Source: Halobacteriovorax sp. GB3 | GTDB lineage: Bacteria; Bdellovibrionota; Bacteriovoracia; Bacteriovoracales; Bacteriovoracaceae | Reading direction: 5' to 3' | Assembly: GCF_028649655.1 (NCBI RefSeq) | Contig: NZ_JAQSLN010000003.1 | Coordinates: 558,001-622,000, forward strand | DNA: 64,000 nt | In this document: positions 45,621 through 54,037 of the stretch, in pieces | How positions within the stretch are numbered: the first letter of the stretch is position 1 | Layout: each line of letters opens with the position of its first letter | Notes under the pieces: generated by a model | What the model saw: only the letters and a program-made list of their open reading frames with translations | Told to the model about the DNA's origin: nothing | The model's database searches: none | Translations under genes and position numbers: made by a program

Positions 45621-46288
45621 GCAAGCTCTGCTCTATAACCTTTTCCATAAACTGACTTAATCGCAACATTCGAGCTCTTCACTTTCTTTCTTAAAAGACT
45701 CATATGATAATTAACAACGCGATCGACACCTTCAGAATCACTCTCATTGAATAACTTATTTAACTGCGCACGCTCGACAATTGCTCCTCTCTCTTTAATA
45801 ACAGCAACGAGAAGGCGAAACTCACTAGGAGTTAGATCAACTTTACTCGTTTGAATCATGACAATTTGAGAGTCCAAGTTAAGAGTCATATCACCATACT
45901 TAAGAACATGTCCGCGAGTTTCACTTTTAGCAAGAACAGAGGAAACAATCGCTCTAAACTCATTTTTATCAAATGGTTTTTCAACGTAATTGATCGCCCC
46001 CAACTTATAAGAAGTAATTTTAGATTGAACGTCTTTATTTGAAGAGAGCATGATAATTGGGATATTCTTTAACTCATCTTCACCTTGCAAGAAAGAGCAA
46101 ACTTCATAGCCGCTCATATCTGGTAAAAGAATATCCAGGATGATTAGATCAGGCTTAAAAGTTTTGGCCCTAAGCAAGCCCTCTCTTCCATCTTCTGCCG
46201 TCTGAACGAGGTAATCATTTTTTAAAATTGATTCGACCAACAGGCGCATTGTTGAATTGTCTTCCACACAAAGTATTTTTTTCTGCAT
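45617..46288 (-). CDS. OmpR/PhoB-type response regulator
   Basis: About 223 residues: receiver with VEDN acidic motif, phosphoacceptor in IILDILLPDMSG, LSSN switch and EKPFDK Lys; then a winged-helix DNA-binding domain with LTPSEFRLLVAVIKERG and VVNYHMSLLRKKV and GKGYRAEL. A transcription factor without an adjacent kinase. Start at 46288 fits the receiver's natural beginning; a longer frame adds 15 residues. Its end overlaps the DUF547 gene by 4 bp. Confidence 0.92.
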   Translation of the reverse strand: MQKKILCVEDNSTMRLLVESILKNDYLVQTAEDGREGLLRAKTFKPDLIILDILLPDMSGYEVCSFLQGEDELKNIPIIMLSSNKDVQSKITSYKLGAINYVEKPFDKNEFRAIVSSVLAKSETRGHVLKYGDMTLNLDSQIVMIQTSKVDLTPSEFRLLVAVIKERGAIVERAQLNKLFNESDSEGVDRVVNYHMSLLRKKVKSSNVAIKSVYGKGYRAELA

Positions 46289-46371
46289 ATACGTTTTCTT
46301 TAAGTTGTTACTATCATTAAAATTATAATGCATTTAGGTTGAGGATGAAACAGATTCCGAAGAAAATTAAC

Positions 46372-46403
46372 AAAAAAAAGGGCCACAATAAATGCGGCCC
46401 TTT
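46372..46403 (-). terminator. Terminator of rplT
   Basis: AAAGGGCC and GGCCCTTT (8-bp stem, 11-nt loop) followed by a run of T on the minus strand, 33 bp after the rplT stop. Confidence 0.87.
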
Positions 46404-46436
46404 ATATTTTTGGTCTTTAATTTCGAATGTGAATTT

Positions 46437-46781
46437 TTACTTAGTTGATTCCATGATTGCTTTGAAACCATCAAAGTCTCTTGCAGCAATTTCAGAAAGC
46501 ATTTTTCTATTAAGAACACAACCTTTCGCTTTAAGTGTTCCCATGAACTTAGAATATGATGTTCCAAGTTGCTTAGACGCAGCTGAGATTCTTGTAATCC
46601 AAAGCTTACGCATATCTCTCTTTAGTAGTCTTCTACCAATGTAGCTGTAGTGTAGTGCACGCTTAACAGTTTCTGCAGTGTGCTTGTATTTCGTTCTTCT
46701 GTCGAAGTGAAAACCTTTTGCAAGTTTAAGGACTTTATTTCTTCTTCTTCTTGCCTTAAAACCTCTTCTTACTCTAGACAT
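46437..46781 (-). CDS. rplT: 50S ribosomal protein L20
   Basis: 114 residues with the L20 pattern (RRGFKARRRRNKVLKLAKGF and GRRLLKRDMRKLWITRI). L20 is needed early in 50S assembly and represses its own operon in E. coli and B. subtilis by binding an mRNA structure. GGAG precedes the ATG, and the segment right before it can fold into a pseudoknot-like structure. Confidence 0.98.
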   Translation of the reverse strand: MSRVRRGFKARRRRNKVLKLAKGFHFDRRTKYKHTAETVKRALHYSYIGRRLLKRDMRKLWITRISAASKQLGTSYSKFMGTLKAKGCVLNRKMLSEIAARDFDGFKAIMESTK

Positions 46782-46788
46782 CTTTTTT

Positions 46789-46843
46789 CTCCTTTAAACG
46801 ATCCTTGGGGGCCAATGGCTCTTCTTATGTCGTTTTTCCCAAG
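46789..46843 (-). promoter_or_regulatory. Candidate pseudoknot at the rplT ribosome-binding site
   Basis: In the mRNA, CUUGGG (46838-46843) can pair with CCCAAG (46804-46809), and AAACGA (46830-46835) with UCGUUU (46796-46801). The two 6-bp helices interleave as in a pseudoknot, and the second ends at the Shine-Dalgarno AAAGGAG (46789-46795). The third loop is only 2 nt, so they may instead be alternatives. Confidence 0.45.
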
Positions 46844-46895
46844 TCTCAGTCAAATAACTTCAAATTTCTTTTAACAAAAATAACCGGCTAAGCGA

Positions 46896-47093
46896 TTAAA
46901 CGTAAGGTAGACATCTCTTTACTTTTTTAAGATCAGCTTCGTGTACGTAGTCAGTTTTACCTGCTCTTTTCTTACACTTTTGGCTTTTCTTTTCAAGAAT
47001 GTGTCTTAGGTTAGCTCTTTTTCTTTTAAGCTTTCCATTACCTACTGCTTTAAATCTCTTCGCAACAGCTCTTCTCGTCTTCATTTTAGGCAT
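46896..47093 (-). CDS. rpmI: 50S ribosomal protein L35
   Basis: 65 residues starting MPKMKTRRAVAKRFK, the typical L35 start, with the usual basic composition. It precedes rplT by 114 bp, a long gap for this pair, which contains the candidate regulatory structure. AGGAG lies before the ATG. Confidence 0.97.
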   Translation of the reverse strand: MPKMKTRRAVAKRFKAVGNGKLKRKRANLRHILEKKSQKCKKRAGKTDYVHEADLKKVKRCLPYV

Positions 47094-47149
47094 GTTGTAC
47101 TCCTACAATATCTGCATTAAGACCAAAAATTCACTTTAATAAGCGGTTA

Positions 47150-47178
47150 TAAATATCAATAACTCGGTGAAAAGTAAA
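47150..47178 (-). promoter_or_regulatory. Candidate promoter of rpmI-rplT
   Basis: On the minus strand TTTACT (47178-47173), 17 bp, TATTTA (47155-47150) with a TG one base before the -10. It lies 57 bp before rpmI and after the infC terminator, so rpmI-rplT can be expressed separately. Confidence 0.45.
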
Positions 47179-47216
47179 AGGAAAAACGAAAGGTTAGCAT
47201 ATTTTTTAGGTCCTCA

Positions 47217-47243
47217 ATAAAAAAAGGAGACCTAAGTCTCCTT
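47217..47243 (-). terminator. Terminator between infC and rpmI
   Basis: AAGGAGAC and GTCTCCTT form a perfect 8-bp stem with a 4-nt loop, then seven T. It lies 36 bp after the infC stop. Another 6-bp hairpin (CTTAGC/GCTAAG, 47254-47269) precedes it. Confidence 0.85.
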
Positions 47244-47278
47244 ATATCAAGAACTTAGCAAATGCTAAGGTATCGATT

Positions 47279-47836
47279 TTACTTTTTCGCCGGTGCTTTT
47301 GATGGTGAAAGGATTGTAATAATACGGTTCCCCATCATTTTTGGATTCGATTCAACGATCGCTCCCATCTCTTCAACGACGGCGATAATCCCTTTAAATT
47401 TTTCCATTCCTGCATCTCTGTAGGCCATTTCACGACCACGAAACTGCATTACCATTTTAATTTTATCACCCTGCTCTAAGAACTTTTCAGCTCTCTTAAG
47501 CTTAGTCTGAAGATCGTGCTCTTCGATGTTTGGACGGAATTGAATTTCTTTTAATTGCGCCTGAGCTTGCTTTTTCTTGGCCTCATTGGCCTTCTTTTGC
47601 ATGTCATATTTATACTTACCGTAATCAATAACCTTAACAACAGGCGGTTTGGCCGTGGGAGAGACTTCTACTAAATCAAGTCCTTTATCTGCTGCAATTT
47701 TTCTTGCTTCATCTAAAGAAACAATACCAAAAGCTTCACCCTCATCACTAATGAGTCTACACTCTTGAATTCTAATTTGGTCGTTTACTCTTGGACCAAG
47801 GTTCTTTTTTCCCTTGCCACCACGTCTATCTCTAAT
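47279..47836 (-). CDS. infC: Translation initiation factor IF-3, AUU start
   Basis: About 185 residues: N-domain NLGPRVNDQIRI, linker and C-domain ending RIITILSP. IF-3 rejects wrong start codons on the 30S subunit. The frame has no ATG, GTG or TTG before residue ~79; an in-frame TAA lies 8 codons upstream of the likely start. GGAGG (47843-47847) precedes two ATT codons; the second (47834-47836) has the better spacing of 6 bp. The start is thus AUU (or the neighbouring AUU), as in E. coli infC, where it serves autoregulation. A 107-residue call from the ATG at 47602 would lack the whole N-domain. Confidence 0.95.
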   Translation of the reverse strand: MRDRRGGKGKKNLGPRVNDQIRIQECRLISDEGEAFGIVSLDEARKIAADKGLDLVEVSPTAKPPVVKVIDYGKYKYDMQKKANEAKKKQAQAQLKEIQFRPNIEEHDLQTKLKRAEKFLEQGDKIKMVMQFRGREMAYRDAGMEKFKGIIAVVEEMGAIVESNPKMMGNRIITILSPSKAPAKK

Positions 47837-47919
47837 AATCCACCTCCGGATAAGTTAATAAATTCAGGCCCTAATGAAATAACATGCGGCCTAAGCTTTT
47901 GAAAGTCTATTTTACCAAA

Positions 47920-47928
47920 ATTATATCA
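47920..47928 (-). promoter_or_regulatory. Extended -10 promoter of infC
   Basis: TGATATAAT on the minus strand is a consensus extended -10 (TG-N-TATAAT) about 85 bp before the infC start; no good -35 is seen, as expected for this type. It sits on the stop codon of the upstream gene. Confidence 0.55.
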
Positions 47929-48358
47929 AAAAAAAATAGTTAAACCAGAGCTTTGGAGCTTCTTGCTGCCAATCAATAACCACTCTCCACGTAGGGGCCA
48001 ACTTTTCCCCAGCAGACTCAGCTTCAGCCTTACTGCGTCGCCCAAGAGAGAGGAGCTCATCCATTGTCAGTTCAAACCAATTTTTACTACAAAGTACCTG
48101 GAGACACTCTCCACCGGAAAAATCTTCAACCTGATAAGAATCAGGAAGACCAGTTGGGTAGCCAACTATCTCTCTTGATACCCAGTACTCGCTTTGATTA
48201 TCATCAAAAAAATAAAGAACCGTCTGATCGCTTCTAAGGTTTAATTTTGGGTGTTTTTCAATAAAGGCCATTAGCTGTCCATCAACCAATTGCCAATTCT
48301 CATTATGAACATCGCAACACTGATATAGGAATCTTGAATTACCTAGTTCCACTTTCAT
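47921..48358 (-). CDS. Hypothetical protein, possibly GyrI/effector-binding fold
   Basis: 145 residues, no signal peptide. The pattern YWVSREIVGYPTGLPDSYQ, FSGGECLQVLC and a final RVVIDWQQEAP resembles the small-molecule-binding (GyrI-like) domain, but the match is faint. It overlaps the CDF transporter gene by 4 bp (ATGA) and so is made with it; a ligand-binding accessory role is a guess. Confidence 0.6.
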   Translation of the reverse strand: MKVELGNSRFLYQCCDVHNENWQLVDGQLMAFIEKHPKLNLRSDQTVLYFFDDNQSEYWVSREIVGYPTGLPDSYQVEDFSGGECLQVLCSKNWFELTMDELLSLGRRSKAEAESAGEKLAPTWRVVIDWQQEAPKLWFNYFFLI

Positions 48359-49284
48359 GGACTCTCCTCTTCTTCATAGGGCTCGATATGAATGAGTACA
48401 TCTACATTTTGAGAATACTCCCTAAGCCAACGATGCACTCTTTGCTCGACATCTTTACCAATGCGGTGGGCATCAACAAGTGAGAGAGCAGGATCTAGGT
48501 GTACATGAAAATCAGCATGGAGCCAATGCTCATTGCCCCGAACTCTAAAATTATGAACATCGTAAACAAAGTCCATTTTCTCAATTTCTAAAAGAAAGGA
48601 ATCATCAATATCTGGTGCTCCATCTAAGAGCTCATTAATATTCATACGGACAATTTTTAGGGCAAGAAAAACTAAATAACCTGTAACTAAAAGACCTACA
48701 AAGAGGTCAAAGAAATGATATCCAAACTTAGAGAGAATAAGTGAAATTAAAACGGCCCCACTAATTAAGAAGTCTCCAAACGTATGAGAGGCATCAGCAA
48801 GCAGTAGCGTTGAATTATACTTTTTCCCTTCTTTGTTTTCATACCAAGAAACAAAAAGTGACGTCGCCATCGAAATGGTAATACTCACAATTGTCCATGG
48901 ACTAAAAGTTGCTTGGCTAACAAAGTTTCCAGATACAAGGGCCTTTAAATCAACTTGAGAAGCAATTTGATAGGCGGAAAAAAGAAGAAGAACCGCAACG
49001 ACTAAACTTCCTAAATTCTCAGCTTTATAATGCCCATAATTATGATCTTCATCAGGCGGAGCTGATGCAAATGAAATCGTCAGTAGTGCCAAGATATTTG
49101 TTGATCCATCAACGAGTGACTCAAGCCCAGAAGATGTCAAAGAAAGAAAATGATAATGATTACCAACAATGATTTTCAAGAAGGCCACAAAGAGATTCAA
49201 CACCAAGGTGATAATCAGAACTTTAGCAATGGCCTTCTTTCGATTTTTTTGACTTTCTTTTTTAACCTCAGAAGCTTGCCTCAT
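48355..49284 (-). CDS. Cation diffusion facilitator (CDF) metal exporter
   Basis: 309 residues, six membrane helices and a cytoplasmic C-terminal domain with the dimerising beta-alpha fold (HADFHVHLDPALSLVDAH). The transport site is E55-x3-D59 in helix 2 (LESLVDGSTN) and H167-x3-D171 in helix 5 (ASHTFGDFL), a Glu in place of the first Asp of YiiP. Exports Zn, Fe, Co or similar metals. The ATG follows the acyltransferase stop codon directly, and the 145-residue gene follows it. Confidence 0.9.
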   Translation of the reverse strand: MRQASEVKKESQKNRKKAIAKVLIITLVLNLFVAFLKIIVGNHYHFLSLTSSGLESLVDGSTNILALLTISFASAPPDEDHNYGHYKAENLGSLVVAVLLLFSAYQIASQVDLKALVSGNFVSQATFSPWTIVSITISMATSLFVSWYENKEGKKYNSTLLLADASHTFGDFLISGAVLISLILSKFGYHFFDLFVGLLVTGYLVFLALKIVRMNINELLDGAPDIDDSFLLEIEKMDFVYDVHNFRVRGNEHWLHADFHVHLDPALSLVDAHRIGKDVEQRVHRWLREYSQNVDVLIHIEPYEEEESP

Positions 49285-51066
49285 TTAATCGGCCCTTAGA
49301 TTAAACTTAAGTTGCTCTTTTAAATCACTTTCAAAATGAGAAAGCTTTTTTTCCAACTCTTCTTTATTAGTAATCTTATAGAGGCCCTTATCATTTTCAG
49401 CATAAGACTCTTGTGTGAAATACTTTAATGAGTTTTTCATTAGTGGCTGACTATAGGATTCTTGAAACTTTATGATTTTTCCAAGATCGCGTTCACTATT
49501 AAAGTTTTCTTTAAAAAGGTTAAAGTAGTCATCCCCTTTAAAGCCTTCAGGTTTTGTCTCCCCTAGTTCTTTAAGCGTTAGGGCACTCACATAGTAAGCT
49601 TCGTTAATATAACTTAGAGAGCGAGAAAATGGACTTAAAAAACTAGCAATGGCATAAAGTTCTTTATGAGAGAGATTCATTAAGTCTTCAATTGTCTCAA
49701 CCTTTCGACCAATGGCCTTAGAAACAATTTGCACGGCCTGCATAAAGAATTCTCTAACTGTCGGTAAATAGAACTCATGCTTCATCTGGCTACGCTGATT
49801 AAGAAAGAACTTTTTCAAATCTTCTACTGTATTTAAATTACCACTAAAGAGATTGATCCAGGCCAAGTTAATCGTCCAAGGAACAAGAAAGTGGTGAAGA
49901 ATAGTATTTTTAAAATAGAGCATTTCTTGACGAGACTCTTCTTTAATTGAATAGAAGACGTGACCACTCTTATTTTTACCAATGACATTTATTTTTTTAT
50001 TACCAATCAAAATATCAACGGCGCGACCGAGAGTATCTTCAACCTGCTCACCTTTGAGAGAGTCCGTAAAAGGAACGTCAAACAAGGCGCAGTATTCGAG
50101 AATCTTCTTTGCTTTAGAAAGAATTTCATTCCACTGCATGGCCCCTGCGGGTTCATCTAAAAGTATCAATGATAAAAGAGCTGTAGGAGTCACAACCATG
50201 CGCTTACCGACTTGTCTAAAACAATTAAAGGCCAGTTCATAAGTTGTGTCTTTAAGATTTACATCATCATTTTTCTTCGCTTCAATTGGGCTTCCAAGAG
50301 TGATGTGAACATTTCCAAATTGATAAGAAAGAAATTTCAATAGCCCTAAAAGCTGGCCAGAACTTTCTTTTACTTTCTTAGCTCCCTTTAACTCACGGGC
50401 CAGGGACTTCGTCTCTGGTACGTATTCGTGATTGATACTCACAGGGCAAAAAAGAAGCTTAGCTTTTTCATTCTCAGGAATGTGACTATGGGCCTCAAGA
50501 AGCATTTGATAAAGGCCAAATCTAGGAGGAAGTAATTTTCCTGTTCTCGATCTTCCCCCCTCAAAGAAAAACTCAATTGGTTTTTTCTGAATGAGTAAGC
50601 AGTAGAGATAAGCCTCTAAAGATAACTTATAAAGGATATCACTTGCAAAAGATCGGCGTATAAAGAAACAGCCCGACTTTCTAAAAAGCTTTCCAATAGG
50701 AAAGATATTAAGATTAATTCCACCAGCGACATAGAGCGGAAAACCAAAGGTCTTATAAACGATGTAGTTAATGGCCAAATAATCAGCATGAGACTGATGA
50801 TTGGGAACAAGGACGACACAATTTTCTTTCACAAGTTTTTTAAAGTCGTGTCCATTTTCGTTAAAATTAATTCCATCATAGAGATTTGGAAGAGTGGCAT
50901 CAAGCATCTTTTCAAATGTCTTAATATAAGTTTTTGAATACTCGGCCTTAATTTCATCAAGGTTTTTTAAGGCCTTTTCCTGCTCAAGTTTTGGATTATC
51001 TCGTGAATCGATTCTCTCTTTGAGCTTTGGATAACTTAAAAATATTTTTTGTAACTTTGTTAACAT
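49285..51066 (-). CDS. plsB: PlsB-type glycerol-3-phosphate acyltransferase
   Basis: 593 residues. The acyltransferase blocks are in order: NHQSHADYL (H-x4-D), GGINLNIFPIGKLFRKSG, FFIRRSFASD, EGGRSRTGKLLPPR and FCPVSINHEYVPE. This is the PlsB type, which uses acyl-ACP or acyl-CoA for the first step of phospholipid synthesis at the inner membrane. E. coli PlsB is 807 residues; the N-terminal extension is missing and the C-terminal part is shorter. It begins an operon with the CDF transporter. Confidence 0.9.
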   Translation of the reverse strand: MLTKLQKIFLSYPKLKERIDSRDNPKLEQEKALKNLDEIKAEYSKTYIKTFEKMLDATLPNLYDGINFNENGHDFKKLVKENCVVLVPNHQSHADYLAINYIVYKTFGFPLYVAGGINLNIFPIGKLFRKSGCFFIRRSFASDILYKLSLEAYLYCLLIQKKPIEFFFEGGRSRTGKLLPPRFGLYQMLLEAHSHIPENEKAKLLFCPVSINHEYVPETKSLARELKGAKKVKESSGQLLGLLKFLSYQFGNVHITLGSPIEAKKNDDVNLKDTTYELAFNCFRQVGKRMVVTPTALLSLILLDEPAGAMQWNEILSKAKKILEYCALFDVPFTDSLKGEQVEDTLGRAVDILIGNKKINVIGKNKSGHVFYSIKEESRQEMLYFKNTILHHFLVPWTINLAWINLFSGNLNTVEDLKKFFLNQRSQMKHEFYLPTVREFFMQAVQIVSKAIGRKVETIEDLMNLSHKELYAIASFLSPFSRSLSYINEAYYVSALTLKELGETKPEGFKGDDYFNLFKENFNSERDLGKIIKFQESYSQPLMKNSLKYFTQESYAENDKGLYKITNKEELEKKLSHFESDLKEQLKFNLRAD

Positions 51067-51074
51067 AATAATTC

Positions 51075-52136
51075 CTAACGAACTCCGTGTGGTTTACTTT
51101 CACTCATCCCCGAGCTACTCATTTCCATATAAAGGGCCGCTTCACTCATTGATTTAATATTATCCACACCAAGGTACGTCATTCCAGAGCGAATCCCTCC
51201 AGTGAGTTCATCAATAATATTACCAACTGGTCCTTTACAAGCAATCATCGTATCCTCACCCTCAGCGGCCATTCCCTTTGGAAGTTCTCCACGCCAAGAG
51301 ACTTGCGCGGCCTTAGAGGCCATTCCACGATACTCTTTCTTTCCGCTTTTTACATCACCCGGTGTTTCAAGAGTTCCAGCAACTAAAGATCCAACCATAC
51401 AGCTACTTGCTCCTGCACAGAGTGCCTTGACCATATCACCAGAGTTTTTGAGGCCACCATCGGCAATGACAGGGATACCATGCTTTTGCGCCTCATCGAC
51501 ACACATTGCAATTGCCGTTAACTGAGGAACACCATGTCCGGTAATAATACGTGTTGTACACATTGATCCAGGACCGATTCCAACTTTAACCGCATCGGCG
51601 CCGGCATCAATCATACGAGCAACACCATCAGCTGTGGCGACATTTCCTGCAATCACATCAATATGAGGGTATTTATTTTTTACGAATTTTAAAACATCTA
51701 GCATCATAACTGAATCACCGTGGGCGATATCAATTGTTAAAATATCAACGCCCTCTTCACTTAACATTTGAGCGCGTTTCATTCCCTCTTCTTTAACACC
51801 AATAGAAGCAGCTACAGGTGTATTGAGGTTATTTTCTTTTAGGAATTTTTTAATAAAACGAATGTCTTCAACTTGTTGCTCAGCACTCATGAAACGGTGA
51901 AGAATCCCCATTCCTCCAAGTTTTGCCATAGCACAGGCCATTTCTTTACCTGTAACAGTATCCATGTTGGCCGTAACGATTGGCACATCAATTCTGTGGT
52001 TCTTTGTCACTTGAGTTTTTAGACTCGGGTGGCGACGAGAAGAAATTTCACTGTGTCTTGGGATTAATAAAACATCATCGAAAGTTAGACCTTTAGAGCG
52101 GTTTAAAATACCCGCTGCATTAAACATTAATTCCAT
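51075..52136 (-). CDS. IMP dehydrogenase/GMP reductase family enzyme, probably GMP reductase
   Basis: 353 residues. TIM-barrel enzyme with the catalytic loop GPGSMCTTR (Cys nucleophile), [11 protein letters not shown] start, [18 protein letters not shown] and [10 protein letters not shown]. It lacks the ~120-residue CBS pair of IMP dehydrogenase, and [21 protein letters not shown] plus the absence of the Arg-Tyr flap point to GMP reductase (GMP to IMP). Its front half, however, is IMPDH-like. So GMP reductase is favoured; a CBS-less IMP dehydrogenase is not excluded. Confidence 0.8.
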   Translation of the reverse strand: MELMFNAAGILNRSKGLTFDDVLLIPRHSEISSRRHPSLKTQVTKNHRIDVPIVTANMDTVTGKEMACAMAKLGGMGILHRFMSAEQQVEDIRFIKKFLKENNLNTPVAASIGVKEEGMKRAQMLSEEGVDILTIDIAHGDSVMMLDVLKFVKNKYPHIDVIAGNVATADGVARMIDAGADAVKVGIGPGSMCTTRIITGHGVPQLTAIAMCVDEAQKHGIPVIADGGLKNSGDMVKALCAGASSCMVGSLVAGTLETPGDVKSGKKEYRGMASKAAQVSWRGELPKGMAAEGEDTMIACKGPVGNIIDELTGGIRSGMTYLGVDNIKSMSEAALYMEMSSSGMSESKPHGVR

Positions 52137-52239
52137 GTGTGTGATTCCTTTTCAAATGTTTCTGGCACAAAAAGAATAACTTTTTTGGAACGATATTGAA
52201 AGAAATCTGAGTTTAAACTTGAATTAAACCAAGGACATG

Positions 52240-53901
52240 TCAGCGAATGTTAGCCTGTAGGAGCTCCATGGAATGGCTTCGAATCTTCTTGGCAGAAGTA
52301 ACCATATCCGAGAACGCCAAAACCGTATAGGGCGATGCAGAGTTTTTGGCACTTTCCAGCATAAAATCCTCACGAAGTTTCTCACCTTCGGATTTAAGTT
52401 TGATCATATCTTCCTTAACAAGTAATTCATCGAGAAATCCTCCCTCGATAATGCCACTAGTCGTTTTGAGATAGAACTCTTTCACTTTCTGGTGGTAGGC
52501 CATGAAGTTCGTTCGTATCTCTCCTTCATAGAGCGCATTTTCACAAAACCTCGTCTTAGATGTGATCAATTTATCTAAGTAATCAGCTATACTCTCTAAT
52601 TCCCTTGCTGACTCCATAATGACTTGAGCTCTCTTGGACTCTTCATCAGAGAGAGGACTTTCCATGAGCTTTAAAATAAAGCGACTAATCTCACTGTGAA
52701 TATTATCAGTGATTCTCTCGTAATCCTTTATCTTAGCAAGAACACGAGGAAGGTTTGTGGGAGACTTAATATATTCATCACAACGGTCATACATGCGATC
52801 GACGATATCTTTTAACTTTTGTAACTCTCTTTCCCCAAGAACAAGGGCCGTTGCGGGAATTAAGTGCGCCTGATCAGTGAGAACTTCCAATTTTGTTTGT
52901 TCCTTCATTTCTTTATGAGGGTGAAGCGAGCTGACAAAGCTTGTAATTTGCCTAACAAATGGCACCAAAATTAGCGCAGAACACAAGTGAGTAAAAGTGT
53001 GGAAGAAGGCCAAATGAATGGCGACATTCGGGTAGGGCCCATTTTCAACATGAAAACCGGGATGCCCAGGAATAAGCCAAACCGATAGAGACATAATCTG
53101 ATTAATAAAAAGAAGTGAAAAAGTGAAGTTGAAAAGAGCATAAATCGTCCCCGCCTTTCTCGTTCTCTTTGCAATGACATTGCCATTTGCTTGAAAGATC
53201 TGATCACCTAGAGAACAAGCTAGGCTCATTACTACAAGGCATAGCGAGGCCTGAAAAAAGTCAATGATTCCCGATGTGGCAAAGGCCATAACAAGGGCCA
53301 AGACAAGGAGGCTCTGCCTAACAAAAAATCCAATGAGAAAAACAAAGAGACTTAATAGAAAATAAGAATAACTCTCGTTTGAAAATAAAAGAATAAACGT
53401 ATCGCTATCTAAAACCTCACTCACTTGCAGCTTTAAGAGGTTCTCCCCTAGAAGATTGAGAGAAAAAAAGATTAGAGCTAGTCCAAAGAGAACTTTTGCT
53501 AGCTCCCTAAACTTTTGAGAGTAAGGAATGATATTGCATAAAAGACCTAAGGCCATAATAATAAGGGAGTACTTTGAAAGCTCCATGGAAAAGAGCCAAC
53601 CTAAAATTGTCGCCCCGATATTGGCGCCAAAAATAACACTGATGGCCATTGGCAAGGCCATTAACCCCGCATTAACTAATCCTACGATCATAAAGAGGGC
53701 CACAGACTCCCCTTGGACAAGGAAGCTGATAGAAAGTCCTCCAAAGAGTGCACCAAAACGATCTGATCTTTTTAGACCTTGAATAATTTGACGAATACTA
53801 GGTCCACTCAAAACCTGAAAAGATTCACTGAACGTTTTTAAACCAAAGTAAAAGAGCCCAAAGGATCCGAGGGCAGAGAATAAGGCCAAGAGAATTTCCA
53901 A
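52240..53901 (-). CDS. Na/Pi-cotransporter family protein with PhoU-like domain
   Basis: 553 residues: about nine membrane helices (residues ~1-320) of the NptA/PNaS type and a cytoplasmic helical C-terminus like PhoU (residues ~350-545, YERITDNIHSEISRF and SIADYLDKLI). The paired QSSS motifs of active members read QGES in the first repeat and are not visible in the second, so phosphate or Na+ binding may be changed. GANIGATILG of the first repeat is kept. Probably regulatory or with altered substrate. Confidence 0.83.
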   Translation of the reverse strand: MEILLALFSALGSFGLFYFGLKTFSESFQVLSGPSIRQIIQGLKRSDRFGALFGGLSISFLVQGESVALFMIVGLVNAGLMALPMAISVIFGANIGATILGWLFSMELSKYSLIIMALGLLCNIIPYSQKFRELAKVLFGLALIFFSLNLLGENLLKLQVSEVLDSDTFILLFSNESYSYFLLSLFVFLIGFFVRQSLLVLALVMAFATSGIIDFFQASLCLVVMSLACSLGDQIFQANGNVIAKRTRKAGTIYALFNFTFSLLFINQIMSLSVWLIPGHPGFHVENGPYPNVAIHLAFFHTFTHLCSALILVPFVRQITSFVSSLHPHKEMKEQTKLEVLTDQAHLIPATALVLGERELQKLKDIVDRMYDRCDEYIKSPTNLPRVLAKIKDYERITDNIHSEISRFILKLMESPLSDEESKRAQVIMESARELESIADYLDKLITSKTRFCENALYEGEIRTNFMAYHQKVKEFYLKTTSGIIEGGFLDELLVKEDMIKLKSEGEKLREDFMLESAKNSASPYTVLAFSDMVTSAKKIRSHSMELLQANIR

Positions 53902-54037
53902 GCAATCTCCCTAAGATTACACAACTTAATAACTTTATTATTATTCATCTAAAGAAAGATAGGATCAAGCAAAAGGTGGCTAAGTCCATAAAACTTCAAG
54001 AATGGACTGCTAAACATAGAAAATAACTAGCTTTTTC

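Noticed and set aside
47279-47602. infC starting at the ATG at 47602
   Set aside because: It would delete the IF-3 N-domain, which is clearly encoded upstream in frame and has a strong ribosome site before ATT.
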